64,000 nt of DNA, taken from positions 1,275,001 through 1,339,000 of the forward strand of contig JARFJB010001911.1 of NCBI GenBank assembly GCA_036346205.1, given 5' to 3'. Below, one piece after another: positions 43,670 to 53,930 of the stretch. The translations under genes and the position numbers were made by a program. This DNA is from Vesta saturnalis (Eukaryota; Arthropoda; Insecta; Coleoptera; Lampyridae). The notes under the pieces are model-generated. The model was not told where the DNA came from and made no database searches. It worked only from the letters and a program-made list of their open reading frames with translations. The stretch's first letter is position 1, and each line of letters opens with the position of its first letter.

Positions 43670-43995
43670 CTGAATTTGAGTCATATCAGTTTTTAAACAC
43701 CAAAATTCCCCATTTTTGATCCGCCATTTTGAATTTTTTAATTTTAACAAATGATTTATTCTTAGCGATCTTTAAAAACCCCAATACCCAACTTTTTAAA
43801 AAATTTTGCACTCTAAAAACGGTACGCCACTGGCAGTTTTTAAAATTTTTTTATTTAGATAATGTTTTACAAATTAACAAAGTTGCAAAATTGATCACTT
43901 GCCCACAATACCTTAATTTTAGTCATATCGGATTTTAAATACGATTATTCCCCATTTTTGATCCGCCATTTTGAATTTTTTAATTTTGACAAATA
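43670..43995 (+). repeat. Two-copy tandem repeat, ~242-bp period
   Basis: TTCCCCATTTTTGATCCGCC with ATTTTGAATTTTTTAATTTT occurs at 43704 and again at 43947. The preceding TCATATC(A/G)G(T/A)TTTTAAA also repeats. Confidence 0.75.
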
Positions 43996-44330
43996 AAATA
44001 AAATAAAAGCAAATCCAATATGTTATTAATTGAACAAAACAATTAAAAGTTCTATTCAAATTTGGCGTGCTCCTGAGGACAGTGGCTTAATTTTTTCGGT
44101 TCAGTAAAGGTAAATAAAAATTAACTATTGCGTATTGCTAAAATGCATTGTATTCGTAAATTTGTTGGGAAACCGAATCTGCCGAACGTAGATGAGAATA
44201 GAATGCTGAAACGGATCCTTAGAGTTAAGAGATTGAGATAATAATTTAAAAGGGATTTTAGAACATTCTAGAGACTAGAATTTCATAATAAAGAACAATT
44301 ATTAATAAATAATAGTGACAAGCGCATTTA

Positions 44331-44340
44331 CTATATAAAG
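44331..44340 (+). promoter_or_regulatory. TATA-like box upstream of the hAT-C transposase
   Basis: CTATATAAAG, 232 bp before the presumed start at 44572. A plausible core promoter only. Confidence 0.3.
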
Positions 44341-44571
44341 TAAACGCTAAGTAGAAGGGATCTGTCTCATACGAGTTTCACAGTGCGTGTTAATATACAG
44401 GGTCCAGGTCCAGTGTGTGTTTAAAAACGTTGCAAGTGCGGTGACGGCCTAATATTATTCGTATTTGTTCATAAGACATTGTTTTATTATTCGTTTTTAT
44501 TTATTAGTTTTTTTAGTTCGTTTGTTAAATAGTCACATTATTGTGTTGTTAGTTTAGTGAATTATGCAAGT

Positions 44572-45358
44572 ATGAGTAATTTAAGTTCCTTGGCAAATTT
44601 CTTAAAAAGAAGAAAATTTAATGAAAATGAAGCATTGACATCAAGCTCTTTTGCCGGTGCCGTAAAGGCAGACGAATCTAATAAAGATGAAAATGTCAGT
44701 CACAGTAGTACTAACAATACTGCCATCAGTGCCATTCAGTGCCAGCATTTACAGAATCAGAAAGATATTGGACATTTTTTAAATAAATTCGTTCTAGAAA
44801 TGTAAATACAATCGTAAGAGTGGTTGACAGAGTTTAACTGGCTTTGTTATTCCGCTAAAGAAGAAGGCGCATTCTGTAAATACTGTGTATTCTTTGCTAC
44901 AACTGGAGGTGCTGGGGACCAGGCTTTAGGTGCCTTGGTTAAAGTAAAAATGGATAACTGGAAAAAAGCCAAGGAAGTGAGTGTTTAAGGTTTTTTTAAG
45001 AAAGTGCTAACTCATACTCATAAGACGAGTTAACATTCTTGTTATTGCTGCAGATAAATTGACTGTTCTCTTTTTGTACGTATGTAGCTTCAGTTTTGTG
45101 TAATAACGTAACTAAAAAGTCGTATTTGCCAAAAATAAAATAGAAACTACCGGTGTTTTGTAAAAAAATTCTCTAATTTTTTGTTTCTTTTTTACATTTG
45201 TAGATATTCAATGCGCATCAAAGCAGTAAATTTCATAAAGATTCAATTTGACCTTATGAAATTTAATCAAAACACAAAACGGGGCTCAAGAGAGTGTGAT
45301 AGATTTAATTGATGAAAACAGAAAAAATCAAGCCAATAATAGAAGCAAATACTCTATT
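44572..45358 (+). pseudogene. hAT-C transposase, N-terminal exons
   Basis: The ATG at 44572 gives MSNLSSLANFLKRRKFNENE. After a stop at 44802, WLTEFNWLCYSAKEEGAFCK, YCVFFATTGGAGDQALGALV and MDNWKKAKE form the TTF-type finger of ZMYM1-like hAT proteins. A GTGAGT donor at 44983 and a TTTGTAG acceptor at 45197-45203 join in phase 0 to IFNAHQSSKFHKDS, which is the expected next block. DLIDENRKNQANNRSKY follows after a shift. A stop at 44802 and frameshifts near 45250 disable it. The spliced structure suggests either an intron-bearing hAT or a formerly domesticated gene. Confidence 0.7.
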
Positions 45359-45359
45359 A

Positions 45360-46067
45360 AGGCTCCTCTATACAGCTCGACGAAATACGAATCGATCGCA
45401 GCGCGCTCTTGTGAAGATAAGTAAAAGTTGATCCTTTTTACCTGAGAGTATTTAACTCCTCCAGGCAAGGTTACATTTATATAAGGGATTAAGTAAATTG
45501 TTGAAACTATTGTGCACAAATTTCTTTATTTCTGGCAGTTTACTGAGAATTGTAAATTTATTCTGCATCATATTTGAGGCATAAATGAAAATTACTATGT
45601 AATTTCTTTCCACATTCCGATATGATATTTGACTATACCTAATTACTGATCGAACCCTATTAATGTTTAATCAATTTTCGTTTATTACATATAAATGAGT
45701 GAAAGTAGGTAATTGTAATTTGAGGGATAAAACGGATTATGGCTAATTTACATAAATATAATTGAAAGTTTCAGGTAGATTGTTTAGTTATAACCATAAC
45801 TTTTATATTTTCTTCGAATTTCCGCAGATTGTAAAAACTAAATTTTAATTTATTTCACTATTTTTTACAACTAAAATTAAAATATTATAGCACATTTTGT
45901 GCGTCCAAAATTCACAATATAATTATAATAATTATTTAAAAATTAGGAATACACTAAACAATTTAAACCTATTAATTTAATTGATTTTAAAGTATTGTAC
46001 TTCAAAGTGTGCTAAAAATCCCATTAAAATGTTATTCATATTAGATTAGCAAAGAATCCCATTAATC

Positions 46068-46114
<47 letters not shown>

Positions 46115-46190
46115 ATATATAAAACGAAAAGGTAAATAAAATGATTAATTTAAAAAATGATTATTTCATAAATTAATAGGAACGTTTCCG
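45360..46190. other. AT-rich stretch between the hAT-C pieces
   Basis: No coding similarity. AAGGCTCCTCTATACAGCTC at 45359 may be the terminus of the nested YqaJ-bearing element, but its partner was not found. It ends with (TA)n at 46069-46112. Confidence 0.35.
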
Positions 46191-46993
46191 TCGGCCAGTT
46201 CAGATGACATAATGGGTGTGAGAAAATATGATCTGGATACCAACTCGGCTGAAACATTTAATTCAATAGTTGCCAAATTTGTAGGTGGAAAAAGAATTAA
46301 TTTTTCTTTAAAAAATTCGTATGAAACACGTTGTAAAGCTGCAGCAATTTCATATAATTGTAAAGGAAATTTTATTGCAGCAACTCACCAAGCTATTTAC
46401 GGGATTAAACCAGGTGACCACACAACACTGTACTATCAACGAAAAAAAAATCATGTTACGAAACGTAAGTATACAAAATTGGCATGTTAAAATTTTTTAT
46501 TTATCAGTCATTTTTGTTTAGACAAAAAAAATAGAAACATTGTTTTTGCTGCCACTGATGAGGATTACGGACCCGAAGCAGAAACCATACCGGACATGAG
46601 TGTGGAGGTTTATGAAAAAACGGCACAAGAATTCTTAAAAAATTTAGACATTATAGATAGATGTGCACTGAGCAAAGCAACAATTCTTCAATCACAGAGT
46701 GATGTATGGAAATCAGAACGCAAGAAACGCATTACTGCTTCTAATTTTGGAAAACTCTATAAATTAAGAAAAACAACATCTACGGCAAAAACCGTTGCGG
46801 CACTATTATACAGTACGTTTAAGGGAAATAGTTCTACATGATTTGGTTTGCAACATGAAGATACAGCCATTCAATTATTTGAATCTCAATGCTCAGTAGT
46901 GGTTAAAAAATCAGGACTAATAGTTGATGAAGAATTACCATTTCTTGCTTGTTCTCCAGACGGCTTAGTAGTTTTGAAATGTAATAAGATTTA
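46186..46993 (+). pseudogene. YqaJ-like (lambda exonuclease family) nuclease of a DNA transposon, two exons
   Basis: Exon 1 (46186-46464) begins after a TAATAG acceptor: SAETFNSIVAKFVGGKRINF, SLKNSYETRCKAAAISYNCK. Intron 46465-46521 (GTAAGT...TTTTAG, phase 1) leads to exon 2: SQSDVWKSERKKRITASNFG, LYKLRKTTSTAKTV, then FGLQHEDTAIQLFE, GLIVDEELPFLACSPDGLV. 'ER..RITAS.FG', 'G..HE..A' and 'L.CSPDG' are the YqaJ nuclease motifs, with the catalytic Asp in SPDG. One TGA (46840-46842) replaces the residue before FGLQHE. The C-terminal KTP-type Lys block is missing after 46993. Such two-exon proteins accompany the transposase in ISL2EU-type transposons; no transposase is left here. Confidence 0.7.
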
Positions 46994-47221
46994 ATATTGA
47001 ACTTTTAAACACTCTTTTGTAGTAGTAAGATACACTACTGTACCGATTTTGATGTTTCGATCTCGCATGAAACACGATTTATAGAGATTTTTGTAAAAAA
47101 CACAAACATAAAGACAGACAGCAAACCGTTCAAATTAGGACCCATGATTATAGGAACTTTTTTCTTTATTTTTGTATAAATAATCAGCTCCATAAGTTTG
47201 TTGAAGTATTTCAGAAACACC

Positions 47222-47223
<2 letters not shown>

Positions 47224-47273
<50 letters not shown>
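47224..47273. repeat. (TA)n microsatellite
   Basis: About 25 TA units, preceded by AGAAACACCCTG, which resembles a Tc1/mariner-type end. Confidence 0.95.
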
Positions 47274-47276
<3 letters not shown>

Positions 47277-47360
47277 AAGAGTCCAAAATGAAATTATAGA
47301 GAACATAAACATATAAACATAAACGAGGTGGAGGTGTTTTCTGTTTTTAGACAAAACTAC

Positions 47361-47732
47361 TGACATTTCAAGAAAAGAGTAAGTAATTCTACGTGTCAGT
47401 AAATGCACAATTGATGAAGATTTCTTACAATTTGTTGTGGATGAAAATTTAACAGGTGAGAGTTTATCAAACTTAATTATTAAGAGTTTGGAAAATTTTG
47501 GATTAGATTTAAATATCCTTATGGGGCAGGGATATGATGGAGCGAGTAATATGGTGGAAATATTTAATGGCGTTCAGGCGTTGTTAGTCGCAATTGCCCT
47601 AAAGCCATATACGTACACTGTGCTGCCCACTGAACTTAGCAGTTTCAAAACCTTGCGAGGTACAATAAATAAGAAATTGTCTTAATACCATTGAAAGACT
47701 ATGATTTTTTTAATACACCAAAAGGAAAAAAA
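47361..47732 (+). pseudogene. hAT-C transposase, catalytic segment (exon before LINE copy 3)
   Basis: After the acceptor TTTTTAG the frame reads KTTDISRKE (decayed 'DETTDIS', first catalytic region), then DEDFLQFVVDENLTGESLSN, LIIKSLENFGLDLNILMGQG and YDGASNMVEIFNGVQALL. The last is the 'GQGYDGASNM' strand with the second Asp. SSFKTLRGTINKKLS and DYDFFNTPKGKK bring it to the LINE insertion point. Several frameshifts. Joined with 44572-45358 and 50392-50750 it follows ZMYM1-like hAT order. Confidence 0.75.
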
Positions 47733-48575
47733 AGTGACATCACTAAAACTAAAAAGTTGTTCGAACAACAAAAATGCAATGAACTAGCTACATCTCCTTT
47801 AGGCAGTCGTAAATTTTGGTCTTTAGCTGAAGCCATTAGTAAAAACTTTGGAACATCTTCATTTCCCCCCTGACATCTATTGACGGATCGGTAGTTGCTG
47901 ATTCTGTAGACAAAGCCAATGTTTTTGTGGATTTGTTTGCATCAAACTCGTGTCTCAATGATTCTGGAAAAGATGTTCCCCTCGTTAACTCTTCTTCATA
48001 CGCTATGAATCTAATTCATTTTCGGTACAAGCTCTTGGAATCGATCACCAGTAGACTTGATCTCAATAAGGCGACTGGTCCAGACGGTATTCCAGCTATT
48101 GTCTTAAAGAAATGTTCCCCCGAACTAGTACCAGCCCTATCTAAGCCCTATACTTCTGGAAATTCCCTTCATCATGGAAGTTAGCAAATGTTCAACCTAT
48201 GTTCAAAAAAGGCGATAAGACCGATCCCTCAAACTAACGACCAATTACCATCACTTCCATTTTGTCTAAAATCATGGAAAAAGCCATCAATCAGCAACTG
48301 CTCACGTTCCTTGAAACTAACAAACTCCTTAGTGACCACCAATATGGGTTTAGGAAAAGTCGTTCAACAGGTGATCTTTCATATCTGACCCAAGTTTGGA
48401 ACAATACAGTAGAACAGTCCGGTGAAACAGTTGTAGTCGCTTTAGATATCTCAAAGGCATTTGACCAAGTTTGGCATAAGTGTTTACTTGCCAAACTCAC
48501 CTCGTTTGCGTTAAATGATACGCTCATCAACTGGGTTTCTAGTTTCCTTGATAAAAGACGAATACGTGTCGTAGT

Positions 48576-49212
48576 ACGTACGTTTCGGCGTGGCCGATTC
48601 GCCGTGGCCGTTTCGGCGTGGCCGTTTCGGCGTCAGCCGGTTCGGCGTGAGCCCATTTTGGCGTCGGCCGATTTGGCGTGAATTGTCGATTACTTGAGAA
48701 TTATTACTTATTACAAAATATAGCTTTTGCTGACAATAAAACAAAATGTACAATAAACTAGGCATCTATATATTAATAAAAATATTATGCATAAAAAAAC
48801 ACTTATTAGTCTATTACATTGCGTATGAAAATGTTACATATAATTATGAGATAAACCCTTAAATATTCTAATACATTTACAGGGTCAAAATGTTGTACCA
48901 GCCTTAATATGCGGGTATCTGCATCTCGATATTTTCTAAGTTTTACCGGTGGCTGATTGCCTGCAACAAGTTGTTCATAATAACAATCCCGTGATTGATG
49001 GGTGTGCTTTCTACTTAAAAAAAATTGGTAAGAATTAAGGGCATTCATTCAAGGAATAAAAATAATTATATTGAGATTGTAGTTATTTTGAGATCGACCA
49101 CTCACGCCAAATCGGCCGACGCCAAAACGGATTCACGCCGAACCGGCTGACGCCGAAACGGCCACGTCGAAACGGCCACGCCGAAACGGCCACGCCGAAA
49201 CGTCCCATCCCC
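48576..49212. mobile_element. Mutator-like element 1 with tandem-repeat TIRs, nested in LINE copy 3
   Basis: The termini are inverted arrays of about 14-bp units (GTTTCGGCGTGGCC and variants), roughly 105-115 bp each (48576-48682 and 49097-49212), and match almost base for base. A perfect duplication TGTCGTAGT flanks it (48567-48575 and 49213-49221), counted as 8-9 bp, and the empty site is visible in LINE copy 2 at 31757. A 9-bp duplication with long TIRs fits Mutator-like elements. The interior holds a short relic frame (next entry). Confidence 0.8.
48806..49048 (-). pseudogene. Probable C-terminal relic of a MULE transposase
   Basis: The 80-codon minus frame includes FFLSRKHTHQSRDCYYEQLV, AGNQPPVKLRKYRDADTRIL and VQHFDPVNVLEYLRVY. 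From memory of the family, insect FLYWCH/MULE transposases end with a 'G.QPP...KYRD...RI...V......YLRG' block, and this resembles it. The catalytic core is absent, so the element would be a deletion derivative of an autonomous MULE. If the resemblance is chance, this is an orphan frame. Confidence 0.45.
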
Positions 49213-50391
49213 TGTCGTAGTTGATGGCTGTTTTTCAAAAGAAGTTAGCATTAACGCGGGCGTACCACAGGGATCCGTTATAGCGCCTACACTGTTTCTG
49301 CTGTACATAAATGACCTTATTTCTTCAACAACTAACCCCATCTATTGCTTTGCTGACGATAGTACTCTTCACTGTAGTTCATCTGTCTACTCATAGTGAT
49401 AATCCACCTTCTATGTCAATTCAAGAAATTAAAGCTGAAATGGCAAATTCAATCAACAAAGACATTCAACGTATTCTCGAATGGGGAAGCAATAATCTAG
49501 TTAAATTTAATGCTAACAAAACTCAGTGTTGCCTTGTGTCCGCCAAAAAATATCGATCATTTCCTGTTGTAAGTATGAATGGCTCAGTTCTTAAGTTTTC
49601 AGACTTTACTACTCTGTTGGGTATGACTGTATGTTCAAATCTCTCATGGGTTGACCATCTTCTGTCAGCTACCAAAACAGCTGCTTAAAATAGGCTTTTT
49701 GTACAGACCTAAGCAGTACTTTACCTCTCGACAACTCCTTCTGCTGTATAAGGCCCAAATTCGGCCTCATCTGGAATATAATTCTCACCTCTGGGTTAGT
49801 GCTCCCCAATACGCTCTTGATATCGTTGATCGTATTCAAAAGAGAGCGATTAGGCTTATAAATTCGGCCTCATCTGGAATATAATTCTCACCTCTGGGTT
49901 AGTGCTCCTTAATACGCTCTTGATATCGTTGATCGTATTCAAAGGAGAGCGATTAGGCTTATAAATGACCACCCGTCCTTAACTTCTCACATACAGTCCC
50001 TTGAGCGTAGAAGGATGGTTTCAGTTCTTTCTTTGTATTATCGTTATTACAACGGCTATTGTGCTGCTGAATTATATTCTTTGATACCATCTCGGGCTAT
50101 CTTTGCGAGAAACACTCGGTTCTCTCATTCACATCATCAGTATACAGTACAAATCTCCACTTGTCGTACCAAACGGGCGCAATCCACATTTTTCTACACG
50201 GCTTCTAAACTCTGGAATGATCTCCCTAGTTCCTGCTTTCCTCTCACTTATGATATGAGAAAATTTAAGGCAGCTGTTCATAGGCATCTATTGGCAATTA
50301 ATTATCCCTCTATCCATCCTCCTAAGTGTTCCTGAGTGCTTTAGCACGATATGCCAAATTTATCCTGTTCAGGTCCACAATCATAAATAAA

Positions 50392-50750
50392 CAAAAAGCG
50401 ATTATGTGCAACGTGCTGAACTGGAAAATACGAAGCAGTACAGGATTTCTTAGAGCTATTTAATTATGTCATAGAAAGCTTAGAAGAAATATCTCATTGG
50501 AATGATTCTGGTGATGTACCTATGTTACAAAATAGTCTTTACGATTTCGAATTTTTGATTACCCTTCAAGTCATCAATTAAATATTTAGCTTTGGCTACC
50601 TCTTTGTCGTTTCCTACAGAAAGTTGATAATGATTTAAAAGAGGCGATTTCTATAATAGAAAATACTGTTTGAGAAAAATTACGCCAAAATGCTCAAAAA
50701 CAGTTTGAGGTTCTCTTTAATAAGGCTAAAGTATTACTATAGATATACAC
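50392..50750 (+). pseudogene. hAT-C transposase, segment after LINE copy 3
   Basis: KKRLCAT, a stop where Trp is expected, then KYEAVQDFLELFNYVIESLE, EISHWNDSGDVPMLQNSLYD, FEFLITLQVI. After shifts come KVDNDLKEAISIIENTV and EKLRQNAQKQFEVLFNKAKV. This is the '(K)RLC.TRW..RY.AV..F...' region and the helical segment that follow the LINE site. No hAT dimerisation domain was found downstream before 51068. Confidence 0.75.
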
Positions 50751-51067
50751 GACGTTTTGTTGTTTAGATAATTCATATAAATTTTAGGTTTTTGTTTCAA
50801 GTGTTGGCACCGAGATAAAATTAAAAATAATAGTTTCACGACAAAAAAAGCGAACGAATCCTATGGTTTCGGACAATCCAGATCTAGAGTCATCAGTCGT
50901 CAACTATTTTAGGATTACCTTTTACGTGCCATTTATTAATGTTTTTATTAAGCAACTTAATTAAGGATTTACTAACCATAAAAATTTTTTCCAGGAATTT
51001 ATCGCCTCGTTATCAGGAGAAGAAACAGAAATTTCGGACAGTGATGAGTATAACGAACGTTTCAGTT

Positions 51068-51480
51068 TATACACTGTGTCCAAGATAAGGATTCTCTCTA
51101 TGGGGATCTCGAAAATGGTAATAGATACTACTCCGGTTAAATAGAAAAAAGTTGTGTAGTTAGGTGACCAATAAAATGACAAAAAAAAGATGGTGTGATT
51201 TTTTATTTTTGAGATATTTGAATTTTCCAAATTTCTATTATTATTTTTTTTTTGCGTTATTATAAATGCTAGGGCAAAAATACAAACACTTCTTCACGGT
51301 AACTTGTTACGGGCTTTAACATGGCATAGTCAGTTTTTCAATCGGACGTTTTCTATTTTTATAGCCATCATCAACTTATTTTTTTTTAAATGCGATCTTG
51401 ATATTTTGGAAACTGATTTTGAAAGGTTTATTTATTACAAATTCATCAATGTATCACATTTAATGGTCTGATCGCGTTTG
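51068..51480 (+). mobile_element. Diverged solo arm of the long-TIR mariner family
   Basis: It begins TACACTGTGTCCAAGATAAG, followed by GGGGATCTCGAAAATGG and later GCCATCATCAACTTATTTTT, all matching 28020-28340 in order but more diverged. No opposite arm was found. Confidence 0.55.
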
Positions 51481-51790
51481 GAATCTTTTATGGGCCATCA
51501 TCCCGAAATTTTTGTATACCGGCCTGCATTTTAATTTTTATAAATTTAAAGTTTAATATTCCATAAAATAACGAAAAGTACTGAAATAAATGTTCTTATT
51601 TATGTAACTTAACATAAAAATCTAAATGCTTGTAAAATTAACATTAAAGTTACCTATTTAAATGTCCCTATCAAACATTGCTAAAATACATACGTATAAC
51701 TAAAAAAATTGATTTTTCCAATCTGATAGAGTTTTTCATAAATCTCCAAAGATCAATATAGTATATTGTGTCACAAGGGTAGAAAATGAC

Positions 51791-51863
51791 CTTTAGCAGG
51801 CCGCGGATATTAGCTGCACGAGCGAGCGAAGCGAGGGCAGCTAATAGCTAAGGGCTGCTAAAG
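51791..51863. repeat. Nested GC-rich hairpin beside the Crypton-like element
   Basis: The outer stem CTTTAGCAG/CTGCTAAAG (51791-51799, 51855-51863) encloses an inner stem ATTAGCTG/CAGCTAAT (51809-51816, 51838-51845) around GCGAGCGAAGCGAGG. Both stems are perfect. Confidence 0.75.
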
Positions 51864-51998
51864 CGTTTTCTGCATGTGTGCAACACAACTGTTTTTCGCC
51901 TACCAAAAAAACAAAAAATAGGAAAATATAACAAAAATGTTTAATTTTATAAATGTAGACAGAATTAAATAAGAAACTTAACGAATATACGAATTTAT

Positions 51999-52466
51999 TT
52001 GTTATAGTAATTATGGATGGTAATACCTGAATTTGTAGGCATTTTGTAGGTGTTTGAAGTGTTAGCAATATGGTGACTTATTTTTACGGATGAAGTTGAT
52101 GGTGCATTGGAATTATCTAGATTAACTGGCAATTCATTTATTTGATCGGAATTATTTAACACTTCAATTGTGTTTTTCTGCGAGTATTAGGCTGTTGTTC
52201 TTGGTTTGTCAGGACTTTTTAAGAACTGTTAATCTTATTCGATAAGCAGTCGTCGATATATCCTGCTGCAACTGCCAACCTCCATGCTTTTTAAGTATTA
52301 TCAAATCACTTCCAGAGTTAGTTAGAAGGGTTGCAGAGCTACGGCGGAAGCAATGTTCTGTGTATGTACTAGGTTCAGGCAGTTTAAAAAAAGTAGCTAT
52401 TTTTCCTGGAATTTTGCTGAATGCGTTTTTTCCGATCGGTTGCAAGTACGACACTTGCGCCGCCAT
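51999..52466 (-). pseudogene. Crypton-like tyrosine recombinase, C-terminal part (copy 2)
   Basis: The minus frame reads QPIGKNAFSKIPGKIATFFK, TYTEHCFRRSSATLLTNSGS with H-x-x-R, and LKKHGGWQLQQDISTTAY. A frameshift after KKSPD leads to the tail NTIEVLNNSDQINELPVNLD, SVKISHHIANTSNTY, SGITIHNYYNK-stop near 51999. Copy 1 has the same order, including the conserved 'SG(V/I)TI.N...N...' terminus. The Tyr nucleophile may be the one in TTAY. The core-binding half and first Arg are absent upstream of 52466. Confidence 0.75.
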
Positions 52467-52569
52467 CTTGAATTTTGTGGTGCATTTTAACTTTCACTTT
52501 TTTACACGCTCACGTGGGAGGTGTATTTTTTGTCGTCGTTTTTTGTCAGTTTTTTTGGTACACGCCTAC

Positions 52570-52880
52570 TTGAGGGTTGAATTTAGGCCTTGAGATTGAG
52601 CTTGGGTTTGGTCTAGGTCTTGGGGCCAGGGATAACGGCTATTTTCGGTAATTATAGAACATTTTGTTTTTTTGACCCTTTGCTTCTGATTGGTTAAGCA
52701 GGCCTTGATTATTTTTCAATGACTTAATTTGCTAGTTTTATAAGAAGGCCTTAGTCGCTGCCATAAAAATTGTATTCTAATAAAGAAGAAAGACACATAA
52801 AGATGATGACAAGTGTTTTTTCACAATTAACAGATTTTATTTAATTTAATTTAACCTGTTAACATGTATCTAGGTTATTG
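52570..52880 (+). repeat. Dispersed repeat, copy next to Crypton-like element 2
   Basis: TTTAGGCCTTGAGATTGAGC and TTGGGTTTGGTCTAGG recur at 58942-59050 (+). ATTCTAATAAAGAAGAAAGA with AAGATGATGACAAGTG and TTTAATTTAATTTAACCTGT recur inverted at 63000-63115. Confidence 0.7.
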
Positions 52881-53450
52881 ATATTTTTCATCATGGATAT
52901 AAAAAAACTTCAACCATAAACGATTATGTTCTATGTAGTTTAAACGTTAGCTTTAATTTTCAATATCCGAGGTTAACATGTATTAATTAATTTCTATCTA
53001 ACATAAAACGTAATTCTGATATAGGACATAACTGTTTTTACAATGTGATTTTTCGTAATGGGATTTATTATAAAAGCGGCTGCATAATTGTTATTATTCA
53101 TATCTTTTTAATTCTATCTACAGATTGTAACCTAATTTATTTATGTATTGGGGGTTGCATTCTAATAAGGGGCCGTAGTCTTGTAAGACGGGAATCTGTT
53201 CGCGGGCTTCTTAATATGTGTTTATGATTATTAAACATTTATACAACTCCATTATGGATTAGCCGTCGACATCGTGTTAATTAATGTGTTTACACATATT
53301 TTAAGAATTTGCTACTGCAAAAAACGTTAAGATCTAAATATTAGGTGAAATAATAATCATTTTCTACCATAGCGTTATTTATACAGGCAGATTCTCTATT
53401 TAAGCGTTCAGAACCTTTACATTCGAAAATTTTACCTGATTTATTTGTAT
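52881..53450 (+). repeat. Repeat-derived spacer
   Basis: 53040-53170 (ACAATGTGATTTTTCGTAAT, GGATTTATTATAAAAGCGGC) recurs inverted near 63110-63185. No gene. Confidence 0.5.
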
Positions 53451-53457
53451 ATTCAAT

Positions 53458-53459
<2 letters not shown>

Positions 53460-53504
<45 letters not shown>

Positions 53505-53930
53505 CTCTCACACACACACTTACGCGCACGCGAACGCCCCGCACGCACACGCACACCACACGCACACGCACACCACACGCACACGCACACGCACAGCACA
53601 CACACTCACACACTCACCCACCACACCCACACTCTCCTCTCCCTCTCCTCTCCCTCTCCCTCTCCCTCTCCTCTCCCTCTCCCTCTCCCTCCTCCTCTCC
53701 TCTCCCTCTCCCTCTCCTCTCCCTCTCCTCTCCCTCTCCTCTCCCTCTCCCTCTCCTCTCCCTCTCCCTCTCCCTCTCCTCTCCCTCTCCTCTCTCCCTC
53801 TCCTCTCCCTCTCCTCTCCCTCTCCCTCTCCTCTCCCTCTCCTCTCCTCTCTCCCTCTCCCTCTCCTCTCCCTCTCCTCTCCCTCTCCCTCTCCTCCTCC
53901 TCTCCCTCTCCATCTCCTCTCCATCTCTCC
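53460..53930. repeat. (CT)n, (CA)n-rich and (CCCTCT)n simple-repeat block
   Basis: (CT)n 53460-53508, CACACG-type 53510-53635, then CCCTCT/CTCCTC homopyrimidine to 53925 on the + strand. The long frames across it are artefacts of the repeats. Confidence 0.97.

Larger units (their letters stand above)
47733..50388 (+). mobile_element. LINE copy 3: 5'-truncated, carrying a Mutator-like insertion
   Basis: It begins GTGACATCACTAAAACTAAA, equivalent to 5315 of copy 1, and ends in the family 3' UTR and a short A-rich tail. RT blocks: LDLNKATGPDGIPAIVLKKC, SKIMEKAINQQLLTFLETNK, VVVALDISKAFDQVWHKCLL, then after the insertion the VPQGS block and CFADDS. The C-terminal region is the best kept in the window: SNLSWVDHLLSATKTAA, IGFLYRPKQYFTSRQLLLLY, HPPKCS-stop at 50335. 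A ~102-bp tandem duplication lies at 49758-49962. It interrupts the hAT-C transposase between NTPKGKK and KKRLCAT. Confidence 0.9.

Noticed and set aside
45328..45519. 63-codon minus frame (TLPGGVKYSQVKRINFYLSS)
   Set aside because: No recognised family, and it overlaps the breakpoint of the hAT-C interruption. Not enough to call a gene.
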